A stretch of 13,882 bases of DNA, taken from NCBI GenBank assembly GCA_900554495.1, contig USHR01000032.1, positions 1 through 13,882 of the forward strand, read 5' to 3'. Under the pieces are notes generated by a model. That model searched no databases. It had not been told where the DNA came from and saw only the letters and a program-made list of their open reading frames with translations. A program made the position numbers and the translations under genes. This document shows positions 5,815 through 13,202 of this stretch, piece by piece. Numbering within the stretch: the stretch's first letter is position 1; the number at the start of each line of letters is the position of its first letter. This DNA is from an uncultured Collinsella sp. GTDB taxonomy: Bacteria > Actinomycetota > Coriobacteriia > Coriobacteriales > Coriobacteriaceae.

Positions 5815-7032
5815 TTAGAGGCCCAGATAGGTAGTCATGCCTTCGACGGCGAGCTTGGCGCCGGCTACGGCGTGAACAACCGTCAGCGGGCCGTTAACCA
5901 CGTCGCCGGCGGCAAAGACGCCAGGCACGGTGGTCATACCGTACTCGTCGACCGAAAGAAGGCCGCGATGATCGGTCTCCAGACCGCCCGTCGTAAGCAC
6001 AAGCTTGTCCTTGGGCACCTGCGAAGCCGCGATCACAACTGTGTCGGCGGACACATGGTCGAGCTCTTCCTCATAGCCCACCACGTTGTTGTCCTCGTCA
6101 AAGATAGCCGTCTCGAACACCGGACCGTTATCATCGATGGCGCAGATCGCCTTGCCGCGCACAATCTCGGCACCGTCAAGCTCGGTCAGCTCCACCTCGT
6201 CATCGATGGCAGAGATATGGCGCGATCGGGCATACACAGTGACCTTGCGGGCACCCGAGCGCAGGGCCGTACGGGCAACATCCATGGCCACATTGCCGGC
6301 GCCGATGACCGCCACGTTCTGCCCGATCGCCACGCTCGCGGGATCGACCAGGTAATCGATGCCAAACAGCACGTTGCCGCGCGACTCGCCGGGAATACCC
6401 AACTTTCGAGCTCGCCAGGTACCGGTACCAACAAAGACCGCATCATAGCCGTCGCGCAGCAGGTCATCGATGTGCAACGCGCCGCCGATGGTGGTCGAGG
6501 GGCGCACGCGCACGCCGAGCGAGCACATCACGTGACGGTACTTTTGCACGAGCGCACGGGGCAGGCGGAACTCGGGGATACCGTACTCCAGCACACCGCC
6601 GATCTCGGGGCGCTGTTCAAATACCGTGACGGCACAGCCCAGCTGGGCCATCTTAATGGCCACGGTAATACCAGCGGGACCGGAACCGACCACAGCAATC
6701 TGTTTACCGCACGACGGTGCGGGCTTCCACTCCTTACGATCCAAATATGCCGTGGAGATATAGTTCTCGATGCTCGAGAAATGCACCGGCGCGCCCTTGC
6801 GGCCCTGGATGCACGCGCCCTCGCACTGGCCCGAATGGTTGCAAACCATGGAGCAGACCGCGCTCATGGGATTGTTCTGGAACAGTAGCTCGCCCGCCTC
6901 TTCTAGACGACGCTGTTTGAACAGGTCAATGACCTGTGGAATAGGCGTCTGAACCGGGCAGCCCTTAATCTGGCAGAACGCCCTTTTACAACCCAGGCAA
7001 CGATTCGCCTCTTCGACAATGTGGATAGCCAC
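5815..7032 (-). CDS. GltD-like NAD(P)H-dependent FAD/[4Fe-4S] oxidoreductase
   Basis: The 405-residue protein resembles the glutamate synthase small subunit and NfnB-like reductases. The N-terminal ferredoxin-like part has C12, C15, C20, C25 (CLGCKRAFCQIKGCP) and C60, C64, C70, C74, enough for two clusters. FAD binding is at VVGSGPAG (114-121), with the typical GGVLEYGIPEFRLP following, and NAD(P) binding is at VIGAGNVAMD (242-251). ATG is not available; I chose GTG at 7032 with AAGGGGAG at 7037-7044, and a TTG at 7059 would add nine residues. No glutamate synthase large subunit is nearby. It more likely feeds electrons to another enzyme, the adjacent OYE-type flavoenzyme being the obvious candidate. 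Family firm, partner inferred. Confidence 0.85.
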   Translation of the reverse strand: MAIHIVEEANRCLGCKRAFCQIKGCPVQTPIPQVIDLFKQRRLEEAGELLFQNNPMSAVCSMVCNHSGQCEGACIQGRKGAPVHFSSIENYISTAYLDRKEWKPAPSCGKQIAVVGSGPAGITVAIKMAQLGCAVTVFEQRPEIGGVLEYGIPEFRLPRALVQKYRHVMCSLGVRVRPSTTIGGALHIDDLLRDGYDAVFVGTGTWRARKLGIPGESRGNVLFGIDYLVDPASVAIGQNVAVIGAGNVAMDVARTALRSGARKVTVYARSRHISAIDDEVELTELDGAEIVRGKAICAIDDNGPVFETAIFDEDNNVVGYEEELDHVSADTVVIAASQVPKDKLVLTTGGLETDHRGLLSVDEYGMTTVPGVFAAGDVVNGPLTVVHAVAGAKLAVEGMTTYLGL

Positions 7033-7135
7033 GCAACTCCCCTTTTTAATGCAATCCAATGGGGCGACGATAAAGACCCTTCACCGCCGCCCCCATACAG
7101 GTAATCTCAATCTGCCGACACGGCAAAAGCCAATG

Positions 7136-8041
7136 CTATAACTCGCGATGCGAAGCCCCGCAGCGAGCGGACATGTGCTCGAGTGTCGCCAGGCAGTCAG
7201 CCGCCGTCGCCGGCACGCTGTTCTCGACCACGCAGGGAATCCCAGGGCAGGCGGCAGCCGCCCAGGCCACCACGGGCTCAAAGTCATATCGTCCCGTCTC
7301 GCCCACGCCATGACACACCAGGCGCGAACCCGTACCGTCGCACCAACCGGCTTCGTCCTCGTTATCAACGACCTCAAAATCCTTGGCGTGCAGCGCGCGG
7401 ATCTTACTGCCGCATAAGTAGAGCATGCGCGCGGTGATTTCCTGCGCTTCGTCAACAACACTGGGGTGCAGCAGTGATACCGGGTCATAGATCACGCCGA
7501 GCGACGGACTCGAGACGCGCTCTAGCACCTCACGGCAGCGATCCGGCGTGTTGACCGTTTCGTTCCAACCAGGCTCGATCAAAATTTGCCCACCCACGGC
7601 CTCGGCCCGATCGCAGACGTGTGCAAGCCCGTCTGCAAACGCATCGAGTGCCTCATCGGTCATGCGGTCGTCAGCAACGCGGTTCTGTGCATTGGGGCGA
7701 CCGGTCTCGGTGCCAACCGGGCATCCGCCGAGCATCTGGGCAAAGTTCAAGCATGCCTCGTACTCGGCAAAGTTATCCATGAGCTGTTGGCGATCGGGCG
7801 TCGCCAGATTCTTATAACAGCCGAGCACGGTGACCGAAACGCCCGCCTCGTCGAGCACCGCACGCAAATGGTCGGCAAGCTCGTGGGTCAGGCCGCCTCG
7901 ATCGATCCCCATCGATGCGTAGAGCACCTTGCTCGGCAGTTGAATGCACGAAAAGCCCAGCTCTCCCGCCATGCGAATGCGTTCCTCGACGGTCCCCTGC
8001 GGAAGGTCGTGCAAACGTACGCCCGGAGTAATAGCCCCCAC
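7136..8041 (-). CDS. TIM-barrel sugar phosphate isomerase/epimerase-like protein (xylose isomerase-like superfamily)
   Basis: The protein of about 301 residues has the metal-ligand pattern of AP endonuclease 2/xylose isomerase-like barrels: E156 (LIEPGW), D186 (IYDPVS), H218 (ALHAKDF) and E273 (VVEN), plus a GTETG loop at 110-114. Relatives isomerise or epimerise keto-sugars or act as dehydratases. The start is uncertain: GTG at 8041 has AAGGGA upstream at about 10-nt spacing, while GTG at 8050 is too close. The coding region starts within the stop codon region of the GH105 gene, so the two are translationally coupled. The context suggests a role in processing a sugar released from rhamnogalacturonan or pectin, for instance rhamnose or a uronate. 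The substrate cannot be read from sequence. Confidence 0.8.
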   Translation of the reverse strand: MGAITPGVRLHDLPQGTVEERIRMAGELGFSCIQLPSKVLYASMGIDRGGLTHELADHLRAVLDEAGVSVTVLGCYKNLATPDRQQLMDNFAEYEACLNFAQMLGGCPVGTETGRPNAQNRVADDRMTDEALDAFADGLAHVCDRAEAVGGQILIEPGWNETVNTPDRCREVLERVSSPSLGVIYDPVSLLHPSVVDEAQEITARMLYLCGSKIRALHAKDFEVVDNEDEAGWCDGTGSRLVCHGVGETGRYDFEPVVAWAAAACPGIPCVVENSVPATAADCLATLEHMSARCGASHREL

Positions 8042-8042
8042 G

Positions 8043-9281
8043 TTATTCACATCCCTTATGAGCGTTGATGCCCGGGGTGTATCCGCCAAACGGGTCCTCG
8101 ATGGAGCACACGCCCGAGGGGGCGAGCGGATCGCGCTTACCGGCCAGCTTGTCGTGATGCATGGTCTCGATATAGGCAAGCACCAGCGGCGCCACACCCT
8201 TTGCATCATTTTTGACCACGGGCTCGCTCATGTAGTAATCAAACGTGCCCTCGCGGTGCGCGGTGTTTCCCAAGCCCGCAACCAGGCAGATGTTGTCGAG
8301 CGCCAGCTGCCCGTCATACTCGGACAGGCAGGTCTCGCAGATGCCGTCGAAGGCGCGACGGCCGTACTGGTAGTAACGCTCGCCCAGCACGCCCAGACGC
8401 ACGCCCTTCATGATGGCGTTGGCAAAGATGGCGCTGCCCGACTCCTCCAGGTAGTTGGGGGCGATATTGGGCAGGTTGATAACCTGGTGCCACATGCCGG
8501 TCTTCTCGTCCTGATACGGCAGCATGGCGTCGATCAGATCGTGGAACATCTTGCGGATCTCGTCCTTCTCGGCCGACATCGAAGGCGGCATAAGCTCCCA
8601 GGTGTCGATGAGCGCCATGGCAAACCAGCCCTCGGCGCGCAGCCAGAAGTTAGCCGAAAGGCCGGTGACCGGGTCGCACCAGAACTGTTTGCGGCTCGCG
8701 TCGTAAGCGTGATAGTACAGACCGTTGAGGGGGTTGCGCATCAGGTCATGCACGACCTGGAACATATGGAAGCTGTCCGAGCAGGCACGACGGTTGTGGA
8801 AGCTCAGCTCGTACTGCATGTAGAACGGCTGCGCCATGTACATGCCATCGAGCCAAATCTGGTTGGGATAGACGGCCTTGTGCCAAAACACGCCTTCTTT
8901 GGTGCGCGGCTGGGTCTCGAGCTGGCGGTAGATGGTGTCCATGGCGGCACGGTACTTGGGCTTGCCCACCAGGTCATAGAGCTTGTAGAGGGTCTTGCCC
9001 GCATTGACGTTATCGAGGTTGTACTCCTCGGGGTTGTAATGCTTTATGGTACCGTCGTCCTGGACAAAGAAATCGATGTAGTCATCGGCGAAAGTCAGGT
9101 AGCGCTGCTCACCCGTGATCTCGTACAGTTCGATGAGCGCCTTGATCATGCAGCCGTCAATATAGTTCCAGGTGTTCTCCTTGCCGGCGCGAATCTTTTC
9201 GATATTCCAAGCCGGCGCCTGCGGCGTAGAGGTTTCGATCAACTGCTCGATATAACGGTCCAGGATTTGATTGCAACCCAT
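8043..9281 (-). CDS. GH105 unsaturated rhamnogalacturonyl/glucuronyl hydrolase (YteR/YesR-like)
   Basis: The 412-residue (alpha/alpha)6-barrel protein cleaves the 4,5-unsaturated uronic acid from the non-reducing end of oligosaccharides made by pectate or rhamnogalacturonan lyases. The product ring-opens spontaneously and is the DhuI substrate. Catalytic D145 lies in NQIWLDGMYMAQPF, matching D143 of YteR; D90 in YNLDNV matches its D88. FWLRAEGWF near 212-220 is also typical. I start at the ATG at 9281, which has GAGGGG at 9290-9295, rather than the ATG at 9299 that precedes this site. No signal peptide is visible, so it acts in the cytoplasm. Two GTGAACGTT sites lie just upstream, so it is probably under the same repressor as kduD. 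Polysaccharide specificity (RG-I versus others) is not resolved. Confidence 0.9.
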   Translation of the reverse strand: MGCNQILDRYIEQLIETSTPQAPAWNIEKIRAGKENTWNYIDGCMIKALIELYEITGEQRYLTFADDYIDFFVQDDGTIKHYNPEEYNLDNVNAGKTLYKLYDLVGKPKYRAAMDTIYRQLETQPRTKEGVFWHKAVYPNQIWLDGMYMAQPFYMQYELSFHNRRACSDSFHMFQVVHDLMRNPLNGLYYHAYDASRKQFWCDPVTGLSANFWLRAEGWFAMALIDTWELMPPSMSAEKDEIRKMFHDLIDAMLPYQDEKTGMWHQVINLPNIAPNYLEESGSAIFANAIMKGVRLGVLGERYYQYGRRAFDGICETCLSEYDGQLALDNICLVAGLGNTAHREGTFDYYMSEPVVKNDAKGVAPLVLAYIETMHHDKLAGKRDPLAPSGVCSIEDPFGGYTPGINAHKGCE

Positions 9282-9307
9282 TGCTGTCCCCTCTGACATA
9301 AACGATA

Positions 9308-9320
9308 GGTGAACGTTACC
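9308..9320. promoter_or_regulatory. LacI-type operator, site 1 of the GH105 gene
   Basis: GGTGAACGTTACC has the same TGAACGTT core as the kduD palindrome. It lies 27 bp before the GH105 start codon. A possible -10 (TACACT on the minus strand, 9324-9329) is adjacent. Its centre is 41 bp from that of the larger palindrome, close to four helical turns. Confidence 0.5.
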
Positions 9321-9336
9321 CCTAGTGTAACGCGAA

Positions 9337-9374
9337 CGAGGAATATAGGGTGAACGTTAACCCTATATTCCTCG
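9337..9374. promoter_or_regulatory. 38-bp near-perfect palindrome containing LacI-type operator core
   Basis: The left arm CGAGGAATATAGGGTGAAC pairs with 9356-9374 at 18 of 19 positions, with no spacer. The centre is AACGTT, as in the other LacI-type sites. CGCGAACG occurs directly repeated at 9331-9338 and 9373-9380, at the two ends. It lies between the SGNH gene stop and the GH105 gene. It can act as an operator on DNA and as a strong stem in a read-through transcript. No T tract follows on either strand. Confidence 0.65.
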
Positions 9375-9388
9375 CGAACGGCAGACTT

Positions 9389-10057
9389 TTAGCGGCAAAC
9401 GGCGGTGAGACCCGCGGCGATGCGATGCGCCAGGCGCTCATAGCCGGCGGGACTGTAATGCAGACCGTCCGGCATATAGAGCTCGCGGTGCTCCGGCAAA
9501 AACGGGCTGATACCGCTTTGCGCATACAGGTCAATCACCGGCACGGAGTAGCGGTCGCAGACCTCGAGCATCGCTCGCACGTAGGCGACCTGCGTCAACC
9601 CCAGGTGGTTGAGCTCGTCGCTTGCCGGGATATCCTTCTCGTGCTTGCCGCTCGTCTTGCACGGCGTCATAAACACGAGCTTTGCCCGAGGCGAGCGCGC
9701 CGTGATGGTACGGATCAGGTAATCGAGTGCACCATAGAACTCATGCACGTCCGTGCTGCCGAGCTCTCCAAGCGGCACGTTGCGGCTAAAGTCGTTGACG
9801 CCGCCAAAGACGATGTAGATATCGGCCGCATCGTCGATACCGTCAAGGCGCTCGACAAACGAATCGGTACGGTCGGCCTTGATGGCGATACGCGAACCCT
9901 TGATGCCAAAGTTCTCGACGACCGCGCCTCCCAGCAACGCGCCCAAATGCGAGGTCCACGAGATGTCGTTGCCTCCCCCACCGCAGCCGTTGTCGCCCCA
10001 GGTCGTTGAGTCGCCAAAGCAGCAAATGGTCGATTCACTCAAACTCTTCGTTTCCAT
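9389..10057 (-). CDS. SGNH/GDSL-family esterase, probable pectin or rhamnogalacturonan acetylesterase
   Basis: The 222-residue SGNH hydrolase has block I FGDSTTWG (nucleophile S17), block II glycine around GIKGSR (51-56), block III GGVND (85-89, N88) and block V DGLHYSPAGY with D197 and H200. Such enzymes remove acetyl or other acyl groups from carbohydrates; the pectin neighbours suggest acetylated galacturonate or rhamnogalacturonan oligosaccharides. The ATG at 10057 has AGGAG at 10064-10068 at ideal spacing; a start at 10117 lacks this. There is no signal peptide, so the enzyme should be cytoplasmic. It is 69 bp downstream of the methylesterase fusion gene and likely in the same transcript. 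Substrate is inferred from context. Confidence 0.85.
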   Translation of the reverse strand: METKSLSESTICCFGDSTTWGDNGCGGGGNDISWTSHLGALLGGAVVENFGIKGSRIAIKADRTDSFVERLDGIDDAADIYIVFGGVNDFSRNVPLGELGSTDVHEFYGALDYLIRTITARSPRAKLVFMTPCKTSGKHEKDIPASDELNHLGLTQVAYVRAMLEVCDRYSVPVIDLYAQSGISPFLPEHRELYMPDGLHYSPAGYERLAHRIAAGLTAVCR

Positions 10058-10126
10058 AATCTTCTCCTCATCCGCCCATCGGCGGTCATACAGGAACGTA
10101 CCGTTTATTCGCAGCATGCCGAGGGG

Positions 10127-12292
10127 CTATGCACGGGCGCATTCCGCAACGTGCGAATCGAGCCATTCGATATCCTCGGCAAGATGTGTCACGCCCAGAT
10201 GGTGTTCACCCGGACACACCTCGTGCCGCAGGCCATCTCTGCGACCCAGTAACTTGTAGGCATCGCGCACGATCTCGAGCTGCTCGTCAACATTTTTCAG
10301 CCCGCGCGAACCGTTCAGATGATCCTCTTCGCAGCTCTGCACCAACAGCGGGCGTGGCGCAATAAGCGAGGCAATATCGCCCATGTCGAGCAAGCGCCAA
10401 AGTCCGGGTGTGTAGTTGCAGCTGCAATTGCCGTTGAGGTGCAGCAGCGAATCATCGACACCGTACAGGTAGCCCGAGACAAACGTCTTGCATACGCGTG
10501 GGTCGAGCGCCGCCAGATACAGCGTCATGTATCCGCCGCCCGAAAAGCCAAAACAGCCCAGGTCGTCCATGGCAATGTCGCCGCGCGCCTCTAGGTAATC
10601 GATCAGACGCATGTTATCCCAGGCGTTGAGACCCGCAACGGTAAGTCCCAGCGGCTCGGCCATGCGCGCCTGGTTTAGGCACGTGCCGCGCAGAAAGCTG
10701 TTCTCGTCATCGCCCTGGCCCTTCCAGTCACGACGGTATCCCCAACCGCGTGCGTCGGGGCAGACGGTCACGTAACCCATGCGTGCCAAACGCAGACCGT
10801 AGTCGTAATTGAACTTACGCACGGCATCATCGACCGCCGGCACGCCCGCAACACCGGCTACGCTTGCAGCACCCGCTCCCTGATGGCCATGCGGGCAGAT
10901 ATAGCAACACTTGCGGCCGTGCGCATCGAGCTTAGGCGACTGCGGCTCGAGCAGGTAGAACGGCATCCAAACGTCGCGCTCCACCTGCAGCATCGCATGG
11001 GTGCGCACGATGCCGCCGGCAACCCGCACGCGGCTGAGCTCACGAATCTCAATCGGGACGCGGTCCATAAGCGAAAGGCCCAAAACATCGTACAGACGAG
11101 TCCTGGTCGCAATCTTCCACGCCTCAAAATCTGCAGGAGTCTTGCCCGTAAAAGCAGCCGAACGTCCCTCGCGCTTCAGCCGGGCACGCAGCGCAGGCTC
11201 GTCTTCGCAGTACGTCTCGATGTGCACGGTGCGGCCATTGGCAGATAGCCCAGCCGTCTCAACCGCATCACCGTCGCCGCCCTCGGGATCCCAGCCATCC
11301 CCACCGGCAAGCACCTGCTCGCGAGCGTACCCGGCGGCAGCCATCACATCGAGTTTATTTGCCCACGGCACCCAGTCGGTAGTATCACCCGCCGGCCCAT
11401 GCAGGATTGCGCCAGCATACTGCGCGCAGCTGTGCGCCGCCGGCTTATTCCAATCCCACCAGCCTTCGCGCTTGATATGTCGCCCCAGCCAGCAATCGAT
11501 CAGCACAGTTTGCGCCCATTCGCGCCAAGGACGACCCAGGTAGACCGAATCCGGCGCCACGCCATCCGGAGCTGTAAACGAACAGCCGTGGAACACAAAT
11601 CCGTACGGCTCGCCTTTAGGCGTGGAGGCTGCCGTTACATACCCGTTGACATCCATATCGCGATTGAGCGAGCGAATCTCGCACCCCTCAAAGTAGGCAC
11701 GCGCGCCGCCAAAGATAAAGTCGACATCGCCCTCGATCCGGCAACGTCGAAAATACTGGCGCCCCACCCGGCGCGGCGCATACTGTTTGGGTCCTATAAA
11801 CCCGCCCGGTTTGGCCTCATGCGGCGGCAGCGGACCCAAAAACAGTGTGTCCTGGTGCCCCTTAATGCAGCAGGCATCGACAACCAGACGGTTGCCATCG
11901 GCATACAGGGCAATCGCCTGACCGACCTCGCGCCCATCGCCCGCATCGTTTTCGATCGTGAGGTTCTCGAGCCGTACGTCGTCGGCATCGACCAAAACGG
12001 TATAGGTCCTAAACGTGCCGAGCGTGCCGTCCACGCCCGAGCCGTCCTCCGAAGGCATCTTGGCACCCAGGCTGCCCACGATACGCACGCTGTCGGCCGT
12101 CTCTCCCTCAATCGTCACATGCGAGCGATGAATCTCGACCCGCTCGCGATACTCGCCCGGATCGACGCGAATCATCACCGGTTGCTCGGCATCCGGATAG
12201 AGCTGATCGGCTGCCGCCAAGGCATCGGAAATCGTTGGATACGCTCCTGCCGCAGCCCTCGAAACGCGCAGCGTATAGATACTTTCGCTCAT
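10127..12292 (-). CDS. Fused pectin methylesterase (CE8) and C-terminal alpha/beta-hydrolase esterase
   Basis: This 721-residue protein joins two esterases. Residues 1-310 form a CE8 right-handed beta-helix with all hallmark sites: GQAIAL (Q125), GHQDTLF (Q147, D148), DFIFGG (D191, nucleophile) and YLGRPW (R254, W256). This half hydrolyses methyl esters of galacturonate. After a linker (about 311-385), residues 386-721 form an alpha/beta hydrolase resembling large acetylxylan-esterase-like enzymes: GFSGGG (S584), EED (D657) and GEHH (H697 or H698) fit a catalytic triad. An acetyl or acyl ester is the expected target. There is no signal peptide, so both should work in the cytoplasm on imported oligosaccharides. 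The start overlaps the stop of the upstream esterase gene by four bases (ATGA), indicating translational coupling. CE8 role firm; C-terminal substrate inferred. Confidence 0.9.
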   Translation of the reverse strand: MSESIYTLRVSRAAAGAYPTISDALAAADQLYPDAEQPVMIRVDPGEYRERVEIHRSHVTIEGETADSVRIVGSLGAKMPSEDGSGVDGTLGTFRTYTVLVDADDVRLENLTIENDAGDGREVGQAIALYADGNRLVVDACCIKGHQDTLFLGPLPPHEAKPGGFIGPKQYAPRRVGRQYFRRCRIEGDVDFIFGGARAYFEGCEIRSLNRDMDVNGYVTAASTPKGEPYGFVFHGCSFTAPDGVAPDSVYLGRPWREWAQTVLIDCWLGRHIKREGWWDWNKPAAHSCAQYAGAILHGPAGDTTDWVPWANKLDVMAAAGYAREQVLAGGDGWDPEGGDGDAVETAGLSANGRTVHIETYCEDEPALRARLKREGRSAAFTGKTPADFEAWKIATRTRLYDVLGLSLMDRVPIEIRELSRVRVAGGIVRTHAMLQVERDVWMPFYLLEPQSPKLDAHGRKCCYICPHGHQGAGAASVAGVAGVPAVDDAVRKFNYDYGLRLARMGYVTVCPDARGWGYRRDWKGQGDDENSFLRGTCLNQARMAEPLGLTVAGLNAWDNMRLIDYLEARGDIAMDDLGCFGFSGGGYMTLYLAALDPRVCKTFVSGYLYGVDDSLLHLNGNCSCNYTPGLWRLLDMGDIASLIAPRPLLVQSCEEDHLNGSRGLKNVDEQLEIVRDAYKLLGRRDGLRHEVCPGEHHLGVTHLAEDIEWLDSHVAECARA

Positions 12293-13098
12293 CGTCCATC
12301 ACGCTCCCAGGAAGCGAACTGTTCAGGCCAGCCCTGAACTTGTGGCTGAATATGCTCGGCGCAGCCCTTAAATGCCGTTAGGGCCGTGGCGAGCGATGCC
12401 CCATGCTTTCCATGCGGAAAGACATGTAGGCTAAAGCCAATCCCGTGGTCGGCAAGAGCCTGCGCAAGAAGGAGGCTATTTTGAACTGGTACCGATGCAT
12501 CCTCGGCGGTATGCCACAAGAACGTACGGGGGAAGCCCTCGCCCACCATATTCTCGATCGACAACTTTTGAGCCAAAGCGCCATCGGCACCCGTTAGGTG
12601 TTCAAATGAACCACGATGAGCATAGGCCCCCGAGCTTACGACCGGATAGCCCAAGCAAAGTGCGTCAGGCCGAATCGACTCAGGAGATGCCGCAATCGAC
12701 TCTGCAAGCCAGGGTTGGTCCCAAAGCGCCCCGAGCAAGCCAACTAGATGCCCACCGGCCGAAAAACCCATGACCGTAATCCGATCAGGATCGACACAGT
12801 ACTCTGCCGCATGGCCTCGGACGGTATCGACCGCCCGCGCGAGTTCTTGCAATGCCAGCGGATAGACAGCCGGAGCAACCGAGTAGTTCAGCACAAACGC
12901 TTGGTAGCCCATCGCCAACAAACGGAGCGCTACCGGCTCGCCTTCGCGCGGCGAAACGTGATCGTAGCCGCCTCCTGGCACGACCACAACTGCAGGCAGC
13001 GGTTTTAAAGCATAAGCATCTTCGGTCGGGGCAAAAACATAAGACGTAATCGTGGCAGACGAGCCATCGACCCCGACAGGAATCGTTTTATTGAGCAT
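12289..13098 (-). CDS. Alpha/beta-hydrolase esterase (BD-FAE/acetyl esterase-like)
   Basis: The 269-residue protein has an oxyanion-hole loop PGGGYDHVSPREGE (41-54), nucleophile S113 in GFSAGG, D200 in EDASVP and H232 in GKHG, a complete triad. The pattern fits small carbohydrate acetyl- or feruloyl-esterases rather than lipases. The usual HGGG reads PGGG. The ATG at 13098 is preceded by GAAAGGGA; an ATG at 13149 is not. No signal peptide is seen. The stop codon overlaps the start of the methylesterase fusion by ATGA. A role in deacylating pectic oligosaccharides, possibly acetyl or feruloyl, is inferred from context. Confidence 0.85.
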   Translation of the reverse strand: MLNKTIPVGVDGSSATITSYVFAPTEDAYALKPLPAVVVVPGGGYDHVSPREGEPVALRLLAMGYQAFVLNYSVAPAVYPLALQELARAVDTVRGHAAEYCVDPDRITVMGFSAGGHLVGLLGALWDQPWLAESIAASPESIRPDALCLGYPVVSSGAYAHRGSFEHLTGADGALAQKLSIENMVGEGFPRTFLWHTAEDASVPVQNSLLLAQALADHGIGFSLHVFPHGKHGASLATALTAFKGCAEHIQPQVQGWPEQFASWERDGR

Positions 13099-13150
13099 GT
13101 ATTCCCTTTCACCATGATGCGTAGCGCAGCGCACACGGCCGTATCGCACA

Positions 13151-13187
13151 AGGGCTGCATTGCCGATTTATCCGACAATGCAGCCCT
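13151..13187 (-). terminator. Hairpin downstream of the GH28 gene (partial terminator or processing stem)
   Basis: AGGGCTGCATTG (13151-13162) and CAATGCAGCCCT (13176-13187) are perfect 12-bp arms around a 13-nt loop, 15 bp after the GH28 stop on the transcribed strand. Only two T follow the stem, so termination would be weak. It may reduce read-through to the esterase genes or protect the upstream message from exonucleases. Confidence 0.45.
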
Positions 13188-13202
13188 GGTCATCACCCCG
13201 AG

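Noticed and set aside
5755..6888. Rightward open frame opposite the GltD-like gene
   Set aside because: Shadow of the Fe-S flavoprotein. It starts inside the repeat element and has no ribosome binding site or motif.
5815..7032. True glutamate synthase small subunit
   Set aside because: No large subunit is nearby and the neighbours are pectin genes and a flavoenzyme, so only the GltD-like family is claimed.
8042..8209. Longer N-terminus for the TIM-barrel gene, starting inside GH105
   Set aside because: The added residues overlap the GH105 coding region, look unlike a barrel start and lack a suitable ribosome binding site. GTG at 8041 fits better.
7944..9296. Rightward 450-codon open frame opposite GH105
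   Set aside because: It is antisense to a GH105 gene with catalytic residues in place, and the product shows no domain or motif.
9337..9374. Rho-independent terminator after the SGNH gene
   Set aside because: The palindrome has no T run on either strand and contains the GTGAACGTT core shared with other promoters, so an operator role is more likely.
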